A stretch of 64,000 bases of DNA from Pyrocephalus nanus (Eukaryota; Chordata; Aves; Passeriformes; Tyrannidae), in NCBI GenBank assembly GCA_038380795.1, contig CM076259.1, positions 70,771,741-70,835,740 on the forward strand, given 5' to 3'. Below the pieces are notes generated by a model that was not told where the DNA came from, ran no database searches, and saw only the letters and a program-made list of their open reading frames with translations. A program made the position numbers and the translations under genes. This document shows positions 10,803 through 24,500 of this stretch, one piece after another. How positions within the stretch are numbered: position 1 is the stretch's first letter; each line of letters starts with the position of its first letter.

Positions 10803-12978
10803 GCAGAATATTAAAAAGCCATTTAAAATTTGTTAACCCTTCTTATAATTAGTAATTAAGAAGAGAAAGTGTATTCTGAGTGAAGACAAATATTTTTTAC
10901 AATAATTTTTATGAAATTTTTGTGTGTCAATAAGTTTTAAAACCATAGATTATGTGAGAAAATAGATCTAGCACAGCCATGTGAGGGTTTTTTCTTTATT
11001 TGTTACAGTTCACTGCTCTCTTGGGGTATTTGAAGCTAAGCTTACAGTGGATCAAGTCAAATAAAAAATTAAAAAATGGATATTTCAATACAATAAATTC
11101 ACATTTATAGAATGTTTTTTACATGGTTTACACTCTTTACTTCTTTAGTTGTCCTACATTAAATCAACAACATTGCAGATTTTCTTGACTTTAGACATAT
11201 TAGAGCTTTAATCTGCCTCAGCTAAATATACTGTGTTTATTAGATGATTGCTGTATATTTTCTAAGCTCTTATATATTAAGAAAGTATCCATAATTCAAT
11301 CATATATATTATGTAGGAGTGAAAAGTTAAATGAGAGTCTGATCTATTCCAGCGACCTTGTATCTCCAGCAGACAGGAGTTTTATAGGAAAGAAAACTTG
11401 TTTCTATCTCTGTCTTCTTCTATTTCTTTTTTTCCTTTTCAGTTGAAAGGACTACAGAAGTTCTTAAAGGAATCTAAAGAATAAAGGATACAGATGTGTA
11501 CTGGACAAGGTTAAAAATCTGCCTGGGGTGCAGTTAAAAGCAGTTTAATATCCCTGTAGGTTAAATGTGCATAACTAATCTGACAGTGTTACAGACTGTG
11601 CCATAAAGTATGTAAACTAGATGTAGACTGGGAGATAATGGTTTGGGATCTCTGCCTCCCTGTCATGGAACATAGAACCATTGCAGGAAACTCTTGTAAA
11701 ATGCATGGTCACACAAAAAACCCCAGAAACTCTGAAAGGTACAAAACGTGAATCAAAAAAATGAGAGTCCAAGAAGATTTTTTTCTTTGTCTTTCCCCCT
11801 ACCCAAGCTTCTCTGAAAATAACCAAATAAGTAAATATAAAATGCAATTAAGGTCTACTTAATCTGAAATCAGAAGATATTTCCTGCTTCATGCAACTGC
11901 AAAATGAAAATTGAAGTTCTGATTTATATTCATTTTACAGATCTGATAGCTCAAAATGGATGTTCAGGCACACTTGGACTCTGAAACGTGTAGTCAGAGT
12001 CATATGAAAACTCCTTATCAAGGTAAAGGAATAAATTTCCAGCTAGTGATTAATTCATTTTTAAAGTAGATAAATAATGTGAATTGCCTCCAGGGTATAG
12101 CTGCACTTATTATTGACAATTACTAGAAGGTGAGTTTTGCCTAGATACTTATTTTCTCTATGCCGAAGTTAAACAAGGTGAATTCCACTCTTAGTATTTT
12201 TCCTTCCCCCATTCTCCTCTAAAATATGTGGGTTTGTAAAGACAATTAAAGGTTAAGATTTTTCTTTTTAAATTTATTATTCAATTTTTCATCTTTTTAT
12301 AGGGCATAACATGAATTTTAAAGTCTAACACTGGAAACACCCAAAAAATTGTTACTAAAAGTTGAGTGTCCTATTGCAAGCCACATTTATTCCAATTTTA
12401 TAATATTTCTTTATGGTTGATTTACTCCAAAGAAAATACATCCTGGAAGGTCCTCATGATAAGTATAATAGACAAAAACCAAACAAATAAACAAAAAACC
12501 CCCACTGAAAAAAAATATAAATGTTGGGGGGAAAAAAATCAGGTAGCAAGTCATAAAACCAGAACATTCATCATGCCTGTATTATATTAAATAATTTTTT
12601 CAGCTGTTTCCATAGTTTTAGTAAAGCTCACTATAGAAACTTGGCAATAAACATCTTTCAGTTAGCTGTCAAGAGCAACTGGTGTTCAACACATATTATG
12701 TTCTCCAATTATTTGAAAGAAACATACAATTTCATGAAATCAGTGTTCAGTGTGAAAGAAAAAAAAAAGAACATAACAGAAGTATTGTCACTGTAATACT
12801 GGCCTACAGGGTTATGACTGGAGCATGAAAGCTTTGTTATACTTCATTTCAGTATTAAATAAACTTTTGCAGTAGCTGCCTGAGTCAAGCAGAACAAAAT
12901 TTGTGACATCTCAAACAAAGATGAGATTTTGAGGAGATGAGACTGAATACTGGCATGAGTAAAACCATGTTTCTACAG
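10803..12978. other. 2.2-kb segment bounded by inverted repeats, possible inversion
   Basis: Ordinary AT-rich DNA without a recognisable gene. A short A/C-rich tract lies near 12465-12535. Because a 34-bp sequence is found inverted at both edges, the whole segment may have been flipped by a staggered-break inversion. This is an inference from the edges only. Confidence 0.4.
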
Positions 12979-13012
12979 AAATTCTGACAAGTAAACCAGA
13001 TTTCTGACCACC
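12979..13012 (-). repeat. Right arm of the 34-bp inverted repeat
   Basis: The arm ends gatttctgaccacc and is the exact reverse complement of 10769-10802. No target-site duplication is visible around it. Confidence 0.93.
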
Positions 13013-16000
13013 TTTGTCATTATTGTTATTGGAGGTATAGATTAACAGTAATGTATCAACTACTTTTCTCCATGGCACTGCTTTAACTATTGAGAATCTA
13101 CTGGCTCTACCATATTTTTATGTAAATAGGCTAAAAGAACACACTATTAAGAGGGTATGTTGATGAAGCAGAGTCATACTGGCAGCTTGTGGATTAACTT
13201 TACAGGCATTTTATAACAAGTGAGTTTCACTTGTCTTTCCATGTCTTACACTGTATGACCTAATTACCAGAATATCCCATTTTTATTAACAAACTTTTTA
13301 TTTTGATAAACAATATTTTGTGTTTTGTTAGTTTTCAATATTTTATACATAAGTATCTATAATATAGAGTCTATGAATTGTCAGATGAATGAATAGATAA
13401 AACAAGTCCATCTGATTTTGATGCCTACTTTAGGGAGGCAGATTCTGCCTCTCCAACATCTTCAGAACCTGCCTACTCTCTATTCTCTATACTAAGAATT
13501 TAAATACCATCTGTGTAAGTGCTGTTTCAGCTAGACTATATCTATGTTATATCTATGCCAGTAAACTGGACACTTCCTGCTAATGTTCTTGTGAAATGGA
13601 TCTCACTTCTCTGAAACATCAAGCTGTTTAAATTATCCCCAGGCGCAGCTCTAGACCTCCCCAGTCAGTATTTAACCAAGCAGTCCCTGAATTTGATTTG
13701 GGAGCTAGCAAACATCAGGTACCGTTTCTAATGAACTGTTTGCAAGCAGTACCTTGTTTTATAGAACAATAGTTCTTAATAATATGGATGTTTTTCAAGC
13801 CAGCCACATAACAGTCCCGGTCATATTTTCTTCACTAGTATAAATGTCACCTTATGTATCTAGAGAGGTACATAAACGTCTTAGTACCTACCTGTGTTCT
13901 TGCCCGGTGTCTAGATCTCTACCCACTGTTCAAGATCTTTTGAGAGAATAGCATGTTCACATTCACATGTATTCTGTACCTTGCAAAGACTTAAAAAAAA
14001 GCATTGTCATTGAATCATATGGTTTAGCATGTCTGCAGAGAAGAGGTTTACAGAAATAAATAGATAAGGCTGAATGTAACACTTGCTATTTTATTAAGTT
14101 GAAGTGGTTTACAAATTTAAGTTTAGTGAAGTGATGTGTTGAAGAATTTTCCTCTGAATGTATTTCCTTAAGCATGGAAGTCCTAATTTCAAGACCAATC
14201 AGATTGTATGAAAATATACTCACTGACACTAGTAGACTGGTAGTCTTTACTACAATCTTAGGTCTAACACATGTTTAACAGTTAAATGCCCACATATGCC
14301 AATTTGAATTTTATCTCACATCTCTGGATTTAAAAATTATTAAAAATAAGTCCCACTTTATTCAACAGTGAAAATCACTGTTGTGGAACAGAATATTTAG
14401 AGAAATTCATATTTGATAGTTTTGTAGCTAAACAATGGCATCCACATGAAGGAGACATCTATAAACACAGATCATAAGTCAAATTTAAAAATTAGGTTAC
14501 ACTACAGTAAGTATTTCAGTATAATGAAATCTGTGTCTTAAAATATTCTTCCAAATTGAAACTGTATCTTTCACTTGTTTATTTTAAATAGCCATAATGG
14601 CTTTTCCCTAATTAAAGTTCTATAAAGATGGAAATTTTTGATTTCTTTTTTTGCTGTGAAACTTGTTATAACAGATTTTATTGATATTAATATTCATATT
14701 ACTATTTCAAGTATCAGTGTAAAATCAGTTTAGAGAATTTAGATGCTTGATGGGGAAATGCATGGGATGTATGGCGGAAATATTTTCTGCAGGTCTATAG
14801 GAAGCAAATGAACAGCAAAATTAAAGGAAATTCATATTGGAAAAAACAAAAATATTCTATGAAATAAAAATGGGGAGAAAGACTCTTTAGTCTGAAATTC
14901 AGGCAGGTTTACTGTAAATGCTAATAATTCCTTTTGGAGGTGTCAAGAGGGAGCACTCCTTGCAATTCTTTCTAGAAGCTAGTTTGTATGGATAATTTTT
15001 CATGGGGCAACATGCATTAAGCAAAAAAGGGCTGAGTTTTAATATTTGGCATAGCATACAAAGTGTTGTAAATCAAATTTCCTCTGTGGCTTTGAGATAA
15101 ATTCTCAAAATTTGCTTTATTTCTCCATCCTCTACCGAAACAGATCTCAATTTATCAGATACTTTTCTGCCACATTTTTTCCTATATTTTTAAGTGCAAG
15201 AGTTCTATCCTTAAGCAGAATTTAAACCGAAAGGGGAAGGCTGAATCTGCAGCAACTTAAATACTGCAAAACCTTTAAATGTACTAGCTTGAATGTATTG
15301 GTGAGCTAAAGAAAGACATTCCAGGTCATGAACACTTTTTTACATGCCTTTATAACACAAGATAGGAACAGGGATTCCAGGCACAGACCCTTGGAAATGA
15401 GTCTTATCCTGAGCCTTGGGAAATGGAGTTAAGTTTAAGTCTGATATATGGATGTTTAAAAAATAAGATTTCTATCAATATGCTAATGACTTATATTACT
15501 TTTCTGATTTATTGTCTGTACTATAGTTCCTGCAAAATTAGGAACAGTTCCTCTGTATTTTTCTTTTTTTTCTTGTGTTCTTTGTATATCACAATGATAT
15601 GAAACTTTTATTGTATTGACAGATACAGTAGTAAGCAATTAAGATAAGAACATTTTATAGCTGGTGAATGAAATTATATGCTTACAAAAATGCAGTAACT
15701 TTATCGTGAAGAAATATTTGGCAGTCTTTAAAATGCCTGGAGTACTATCAGAAAATAAAATTGGCAATTTATGTTTATATACTTGGAAAACAATATACTA
15801 AGTCTGAGTAGTTTTCTAGTCAAGAATTTGAATTTGAAAAGAAGTTCCAGGCTTTAACTGTACGGATGCCATAGACCTCCAAAAATATAATAGCTATGAT
15901 TCCACTGTACCGGTGTACGCTGACCCTCCTCTAAGTATCATTCCACTGCTGATACATAGAGTAGGCTCCAGTGCCTGAGTTATTCAAAGTTGTTTGAATG

Positions 16001-18955
16001 TCATTGCTCTGTGCTTGATGAAAGCTTTCTGCCTTTGTGCTTTTGAGAGCTAATGTAGGAAGTCATCCGTACTACAGGCAGTACGGAAAAGCTCCTGCTG
16101 TTTTTTCACAGAGTTTTACAAATACAGTATTTATGAAATTCTGAAATGAAATCAGCATATCATCAAGACATGTTTGCAACAGCTGAAGAAACCTTCAGGG
16201 AATGTTACTGGTTATAGCACCTTCAAAATGGCAACTTCTAAATTAAACTTTTCCTACAGGAGGTATGTTCAGCACAGTATTCTGGCTTTCTCAGTTTGCT
16301 TCCTGCCTGCATGGGCATTGACATTCTAGGGGTTTTGAGGGAGGATTTTGTTGTTGGCTTTTTTATTTGTTTGTGCTTGTTGGTTTTTGGTTTTGTTTGT
16401 TTGTTTGTTTTTTTAAATTGAGCTCTTATAACTTGTTCTTTTTTTTTTTTTTTCCAAATAGGTCACACACACATGTATGGAAAATAGATACTTTCAAAGA
16501 ACTAACTACTTCAGGAAAAAAAATTGCCTGTAATAAATTTCAACATTGATACATCGCTATCTCTAATCACCACTCCACAGAAAATGATGTGTTCAAGACG
16601 CAAAATACCCTTACCACAGTATTAGCTACAAAGAGGTACAATGTTCTATACAGGCATACACATTCCCTGGTTTTGAAAAATGCTGATTTGTTTAATTAAA
16701 CAAGATAAGCATAGAGCATTAAGACATAGAATCTAAAATCAATAACAAAGAAAATAATTCCAAGCTCATTTTAGTAGAAATGTGATTTGCACCAGAATGT
16801 TAAATTAAAGTCAGAAGTGTGCTGATGCAAACAAATTTTCCTTTTTCTAATTTAGCTCAGAGAAACTAGGACTCATAGAAATTGTTCATGTACAAATTTT
16901 TCTGAATAATTAAATAAAATCTATCAGTCAGCACAGTTAGAACAATAAAGAACACTGGCTCTGAGTTAGTTTTATAGGGCTTTGTTTCCCAACTTGTCCT
17001 CTTTATGATTTTTTTTTCCTCTGTAGTGATGAACAACTAGAACTGGCAGCATTCTCTGTCACCTTGCTGAAATTTTCTGTCTCTAGAAACATCTTTTGCT
17101 GATATAGCTCAGATGTTTGAAGTTGCATCCCTCTGTATATGTTGCATAAGAACTCAGGAATTCTTCCAGTACGTTCCTTTCATTCCCACGGAAGAATAAT
17201 TATCTCCTTAATAGTGGCTTAGAGTAGTAAGAAGAATCCTGCAATAAGTGAATTCTTTAGGTGTATTGACCTCTTATGAACGTGTCATTTAGATCCAGGG
17301 AAGCAATAATCTGTACTCTTGATGCTCTTGGTGCTTTTCAAGTTGTATTTAAGACACTTCTGAAACTGGATAAAAAGGGACTTTTGCTTTGGGACTGTCT
17401 TACAAATATATTGGTTCTCTGAGTGGTGAACATTTCAAAATAGATTAGAAAAAGGGTACTTTGTCTCTATCCTGGAAAAAAGAAGCTTTCTTTCTCATTT
17501 AGATCTGTGCATTTTCCCAGAACTTCTGTGTTTCTTTCTGCAATTAAAACCTTAATAAAATTGGGGATTTTAGCATGGATTAGTGAATAGTACCTCCATT
17601 TTACTATAAAACATTTTGAATGCTTCTGTTTTAAACAGTTGACTTCGTTAAGATTTCTTACCATTTCTCACTAAGGTATAGAGGAAGATTTGGGACAAGT
17701 AATGAATGTCAAATACAGCATCTCACTAAGATAAAATTATAGTTAATGGAGGAATATTATATTTACTATGTAGCACAGCAACCATATATTAGAGGTGTTC
17801 TGTTGCCAGAAATTTTGATAAATGATTTGTTAAGTTGCTTAGTTTACAATAATGATGATTAACACATACATGATTAACATAAAGGTAACCAGATTCCTTG
17901 AAAAATCTCTAAGAATTAAATATTCAAATGTTTTAAATAAGTGTAGACTTGGAAAATTGTAATAAATGATATGGTAAGGTAGGATAGAATTTCAATAAAA
18001 ATGCTCACTTGAGCTTTTCTAGTACAGGATTTGTATACTTTGCTCCCCCTTTCTACTGTACTGTGACACAAGTCACAGCTGATCTTCCTTATTCTATTCT
18101 GAATCTATACAGACATGAACTGCTTTGATTTTGGTAATACAGGAGCACTGACCTAATCTCTGCTTGTTTATTTACTGAGTAGAAGTGGAATTTTGGGGAG
18201 ACTTTTCAGTGAGTTGGACTTAAGGACCTGAATTTATCTAAACTAATTTTAAAGTGTAATTAAAAAAATACTATGATACATTAGCAAACATAGCTGATGA
18301 TTGGATTAGACTTCAGTCTGAACACAACTCCAGCTTGGTCTGATTGGAGATTGGTTCTTGTTTTGTTTGACTGATAACGGTAAAAATTTACTTTTATATA
18401 TTTCAGTTTTTCTTCTCAATATTCTACTTCCAAAATGTCAGCAAGTACCATACCCCCAGAGCTCTGGTTGCCAAGTCCTTAGGTCCAGAACTACCCACAT
18501 GAATGTAGGAACTCAAATATTGGAAGCATTTGCTTGTTAAGGAAAAGGTTCAACTGTTGTATGGTAATGCATCTTCTCATTTTTATTGATTTTAATTTCC
18601 ATTAATTAAAAACATTCTCACTCTTTTCAATCTATCTAGAAATGATCAATCAAAAAATATGGTTTGATTCTTTTTCTCTCAGTTAACTTCATTTCTATAA
18701 CATCAATGAAAATATAGAACTACATGAAACTAGTATATAACCTCAAAATTAATTATTATTGACTTTTTGTTGTACTGGAAATTGATAATCTATTTTTCCT
18801 TTAAGTGTTCTATATACTTTTTGACAAACAATAAAATTTTTAGTCTTCACTTATGATTATTCATTTTCTGTAGTAGTTTCTTGTGTTGCTTGTCAAATGA
18901 TTTTTGAGAGACTAATGAAATTATGTGGTCTGTTTTACGTCTACCTTATTTGTTG
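13013..18955. other. AT-rich non-coding DNA, no gene recognised
   Basis: Stop codons are dense in all frames. Visible small structures are a hairpin at 14363-14383 (arms caacagtg/cactgttg), a small interrupted palindrome at 16067-16086 (ccgtact/agtacgg), and a T/G-rich tract at about 16340-16455. No known repeat family is recognised. Confidence 0.6.
16340..16455. repeat. T/G-rich low-complexity tract
   Basis: TTTG and TTGG motifs with T runs. The short open frame over it is low-complexity translation. Confidence 0.85.
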
Positions 18956-18982
18956 TTTTTTTTTTTTTTTTTTTTTTTTTTT
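18956..18982. repeat. 27-base poly-T tract
   Basis: Uninterrupted T run followed by CAG. It could be the reverse-strand tail of a retroposed sequence, but nothing recognisable adjoins it. Confidence 0.9.
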
Positions 18983-19133
18983 CAGAGTTACTAGGAATTT
19001 GTTGCAGTATATAAAAGAATGCAGAAGTTTTAATGTTGTTAAAGTGAACATGCTTCCAAAATGGCTTTTGTAACTTGTGTAAATTCACCTTTCTTCTTCC
19101 CAGGATTCTCAGTCTTTATCTCTACTGTGGAAT

Positions 19134-19440
19134 GTCCTGAGAGATACCTGAAAGTCTCCCTATTTGTTGTTAACCCTTTCTTGTAATGGTTGGTTTGTAA
19201 GACCTCCTGGACTCCTACTGGTTACACTGTAATCCCCGCAAGAGCTATTTAAGCAGTTACGCAGAACAATGAACTCTCTGCCTGCTCTCCCTGCTTGATG
19301 CTGGTGTCTTGTGGTCTCTCTGGGGGCCATGAGGCGCCGCGAGGTGAGGGGTGGATGGGGAGGGCACGCTTCCTCCCGGAACAAGGGGTAAAAGGAAAAA
19401 CCCTTTGCCTGGGGTTCCCCCTTCCCATCCTCCTTCAACG
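19134..19440 (+). mobile_element. Probable LTR remnant, GC/CpG-rich
   Basis: A GC-rich block in AT-rich surroundings. On the plus strand a TATTTAAG box (about 19246-19253) is followed by AATGAA (about 19268-19273), one change from the AATAAA polyadenylation signal. A C/T-rich stretch and a CpG cluster come next (gaggcgccgcgagg, about 19330-19343). That order resembles U3-R-U5 of an avian retroviral LTR. Neither end is defined and no target duplication was found. Open frames here (92 codons on minus) look like chance in GC-rich DNA. Confidence 0.4.
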
Positions 19441-21425
19441 TTCGTCAGAAATTCACACAGATTGATATGATTCCCCTTTGTAGAAACTACAGCAGTGAGA
19501 TCCCTTTGAAAGCTCAAATATTATGAGGAGTAATTAATGAGAATAAAAAGTTGACAAAGGATCTTTCTAATGAAACTGAAAGAACTTTCCTTGTTTTCAT
19601 TAATAGACTACCTACAGGTACTACTTAAAAGAACTGCCATCTATAAATTTGAAAACTCCCAAGCCAGATTATCATAATAAAATAAATATGGTAGACAAAG
19701 TTAGAGTGTAATCTCAAGAATTTCCCAGTCTCTTATAAAATGTAATTTTTTTTATCATGGGTAGGCTTCTTCTCGACCTAATAACTGTCTTTAAAACCTT
19801 AATTCTTTAAAGGCCATTGTAGTATGGATCTTTCTAGGAAATATCAAGATGAAAAAAAGATATACCTAATTGCAAATAATAAATAATAACAATGTTTATG
19901 GCATATTAACTTGTATTTCATAAAGAAAGATATAAAATAAGATATTATTATTTTCCATCTAACTCTGAATATTTTTTTTTTTCTTTAAATGACAATAGAT
20001 GTATTCTTATATTTCACAGTGACAGCCTGGAACTGCATCTTAATACCTTTTCCAAGCTACCTCAGCCACAAACTTGTCCAAAATGTCATCTGGAAACAGG
20101 AAAGAAAACAAAAGAAACTTATGAAGTTATAACAAGTAAATAAAACATGAAGAACACATATGAAAGAAATTAACCACACAGTAATGAAGGCTAAAAGTTG
20201 TGAGAATGAAAATAAAAAATCCTACACTTGCGTAGAATATCAAAATTAATTTGATAATCAAGGAAAGACAGAATTAATTTGTTTAGCCTCTCCTGTATAA
20301 ATCTGTACAGTGTAGTTGCTCTAGTATTCCATGAGTCTTGTAGTTTAGCTGCTGAATTCATTGAGCCTAAGGTCAGAGAACTGACTGTGCTTCTCATTAT
20401 ACATTAGTTATTTGTTTTTCAAAACAAGTCCTAAAAATATAAGCAGAATTTAAGACAGTATGATGCCTAGGTAAAGAGTTGATTCACTGAAAGACAACAT
20501 AGGCTTATGTACTCTGTGTGATAATTTCTTTCAGTCACAGTATTAACCCAGGGAAGCTCACAATATGGTTAGTTAATGAAGAACAAACTGTTTTCACTCA
20601 AGTATCAGAGATATTTTGTTTCAAGATGATACAAGCAAAAGACTAAATTAAAAATGTCCAACTGCGACCATTCTAGAGGAAAAGAGAGTATGAGAAAATC
20701 AATCTGTTGTGTAACAACTTTTTGTTTTTCTTTAATTATTTGATCAATTTAGATATGCTCTTTAAACCTTCTTTAGGACTTCTTTCTTCCTTTGGTTATA
20801 AATACCTCTTGGTGTACTAATTTCATGTTGCATCACTAGAGGTGTGGAACACACAATTATCTTCTATAGTGATACCATCAAAGGCATTAATTATATTTTC
20901 TGTGTAACAAACAAAAAACAATCTGAAAATATTTAAAACTAAGTTTTTTATAAGAATATATTATATAAGCTTTGAAGGTATTATTGGTAGGACTATTAAA
21001 AATGCTGTGGTCAGGATTCCTAAAAAGAAAATAAAATCACTTTAAAAGTTGGAAAGATTTCAAAGAACAGATCAAATTAATCTTAGGATTTAAAAATCAT
21101 CTGGGAAAGATGTACTTATCTAGTTCAACTGTCTCTGTGGTAGTCCTCCCAGACTTTGCAGATCCAATTTAAAGATGAAGAGGTATAAATTCAGTTCAAG
21201 AAACAAATGAAAAAGAAGATATAGTGGTCCAGAAGTGAAACATGAAAAATAAATAACCAGAATATAATATCTTATCAGTAGGTGTAAGTAATCTTAGGAG
21301 AAATGGAAATGGGATATTAATCTCTTTATAGATAGACTTCATTAAAAAGAAAATAGCATCAAGAATGTACTGACAGCCAGTAAGAAGGTGCTTGTCTTCA
21401 GTATGTTAGTTGTGTAATAAAAGTA
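19441..21425. other. AT-rich DNA, one weak exon-like signal
   Basis: No gene is recognised with confidence. On the minus strand a splice-acceptor-like site precedes a 15-codon frame ending in TAA at 20040-20089 (see findings). The rest is AT-rich with scattered stops. Confidence 0.5.
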
Positions 21426-21429
21426 TAGG

Positions 21430-21533
21430 TGTTTGGTTTTTTTTGTGTGGTGGGTTTTTTATTGTTGTGTTTTGGGTTTGGTGGGGTTTTGTTTGGTTTC
21501 GTTATTGTTGTTTGGGTTTGGGTTTTTTTTTTT
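21430..21533. repeat. T/G-rich low-complexity tract
   Basis: TTTGG and GGGTTT motifs with T runs. The two plus-strand open frames over it are low-complexity artefacts. Confidence 0.88.
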
Positions 21534-24500
21534 TGCAAGAGAGATGGCTCAAAGTTTTATATTTTGCATCATTACCTTGGGACATAAAGAAGTTCAGGTC
21601 AAAGAAATCCCAAACCTAATACCTGAATCTATTTTTCCCTTCCTACACCCATATTTTGGGAAAAATGTCTGCTGATACATTATTTCAGAGTGAAAAATTA
21701 TTGTCAGAAAAGAAATAAAATATTGGACTTGATAAAGTTTATGTTTCCTTTTAGTTTCCACCTGGAAAGGAGAAAGAATAGGTAGTTATGAAGTGTTTGA
21801 AGGGCAACTGACAATTTCTTCCAGTGCTTGAGGGAGAACACTTTTTGATTCTTCTAGTGAAACTAATTATTTCCTAGTTAATGTGTATCCTAGGAAATTA
21901 GGAGATGCAATCAGAAGTTGTGTGGTTTATATCCAATATGAAAGGAACTTCAGAATTAGAAAAACAGTTTATTTATTTTTGGTTTCCATATGTGTGAAAA
22001 AAGAAATCAGTTCATAAAGGTTCAACAGATTGTGATCCTTAAGATCACAAGAAATGGCCCTTAAAGTAACATTCATAGTGCTCTATATGATATACTGCCA
22101 ACAGAATGAAATCCATTTTAGCTGTAGCATTACAAACTTTTATTAGAAAATCTATGAAAACTCAACTAAGAGGTTAATTTCTGGTAAAGTGTATGACCTT
22201 GAGATTCACACTTCTGATCTAATTTTTGAACAGATGATGGAATTTCCCTTTAGATATGTTTTAAAGACCAGTTCAGGAAAGATAACAGATGAAAACTTTA
22301 AATCTCAGAATATTACATGAAGATCTTTTCTCTGAAAATTTGCTGTTTAATGTCGCACATAATTTCTTTAAACTTATCACCTTAATTTGGTATTTAAATA
22401 AACACTGCTTTGTAAGACCAAATATTGGACTTGCCATCATACTAATTGACAGACAAGTCGTGCCAGGTAGATCATGATCAAATAAGAGAAAAAATTTTAG
22501 CAATTTTCTGATCAAAATTCTAAATATAATTTTTCAGATACTACCAGACAGACAACAAAGACAAAGCATAATATACATATTTTGTCTAGGAAAGAGTGGA
22601 ATATAAATCTGCCCTATTAGCAGTAATTTGGTTTCTGAATTAAGGAAAATTATTCTAGCAAAAAATTAAATGTAGTGAACTGTACACATTCAATTTCTTA
22701 ACAAATCCTGTGTTCTCTATCTTGTGAATTGATTTATAGCAAAGATATTTTATATTTTAATGTCCTAAATAAATAAATTATTTTTGCATTTTAGGATAAA
22801 AAGCTTTAAACAGTGTGTACTGTTTTCACAGGGAAAAGTTCCATGTAGCTAAGTCAGGCAACTTTTTAAGGTCCTAAATTCTCTATTAGGTGTTCCCCTC
22901 TCAGTCTTCTACCTTTCCGTAGGATAGAGGGGAAAATGGAGGAGAGAAATTGGGGTCACTGCTTCATAGGTTTCAATTTAAGAAATGTTATTTTTCTTGG
23001 AAAATTCACATCCTCTACAGTCAGTGACTTTTGATGTACTAATTTTTCTCATTTGACTACAGCAAAAGACTGTTTTCATGTACGTATTTAGAGCTTCTCT
23101 AGCTTTGACTTGAGTAATTTCATAGAGTGAAGAAATATAATAAAAACAGACATTAGGTTTTCACCAAATCTCTAAACTTTTACAAGCACAAATTTATTTA
23201 TCTCAAAAATCTCCAAAAAAAGATAGAATATTTTACTATGATGGTTGCTTTTTCTCACTGTATCATGCTTTACCAATAGTTTTTTACAAAACAAATGAAG
23301 ATATTTAGGTAGTATTCCTTCCCCTTTTGATGCAATCCTTGGAGTTCTGTTCAGCTGAATGCTGCATGACTTCCTAGATTCTGGATACACTGTAACCCAG
23401 TAGGCTCAGGGTTGGGCTGTGCAAGTAGAAAAACAATTAAAAGTTTTGTTCCACAAGTGTTGTAATTAGTTTCTTGACCCTCAGCAAAATATTCCTGCTA
23501 TCTTCCATCCTTTCTCACCTGAGAAAAAACATCTGCAAATGCATGAAGGCAATAATCCTCTGCACTCTTCCAGTAAGCAGTCTGTTTTTCTGGAGAAAAA
23601 AAAATCCTGTTATGAGGGTCATCTATTTATTCCTCCTGAGGTAAAGCAGAAATTGCTGCTAATCTGAAAATAACTGGTTTACAGTTTCCATGAAATGATA
23701 CACACTTATTTTTCTGATGTCAGCTACTTTAAGTTCCAAATAGTTTTTATATGGGATCACTAAATGTACACATACTTATACATGCTCATATATTCTTTAT
23801 TTGAGGTGTACAAGAGACACATATTTTATAACTGTTGGCCAAAATAATATTCAAATGGACTAATTTTTTAACTCAATTCTACTCACCAAATGGCGACATA
23901 GTCAGAAAATACTATATAAAAACAAACAAACAAAAAACCCCCAAAACCTAACAAATGACAAAAAAACCCCAACAACAACAAAGAAAAACTAAAAACAAAC
24001 AATCTCTCCCCATACTCCCCCAAAAAAACCCACCTCAAATTACCCAAAAAAATCAAACATCATCTTTTTTGGTACTAGTTTGTTTTTGCAAGTGTCTGCT
24101 CTCTGATTTTTTCCTGTATGAGACTACATCATGTACTACAAAAAGAAGCCAGGCACTACAGGGCTCCTCACTCTTTACAGGCACACAGGAGTATAGCATC
24201 TCATCCTCTGTCTATGGATGACTAGCATAAAGACTGTCTCTAATGCTACTTCTTCCCATGAGCAGAGCTGCCCAGCTCTGTTTAGCTACACCAGTTGGCC
24301 TAACAGCGATATGTCATCCAGATTACTTTTTCCAAGCCAGCGTGGTAGGTAACAAATACCAGAATTCCCACTCAGCAGGATCTGGGAGAGCACTGAAAGG
24401 GCAAAATTGGGAAAAACTTGAGTAGAGATTGAGACAGTTTAAGAATGGAAGCAAATATTCATAAACAAACAAAACTAAACAAGGAATTCATTTAGTACAT

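Noticed and set aside
18956..18990. Poly-T followed by CAG as a splice acceptor
   Set aside because: A T27 homopolymer followed by CAG mimics an acceptor. No downstream exon frame or donor stands out.
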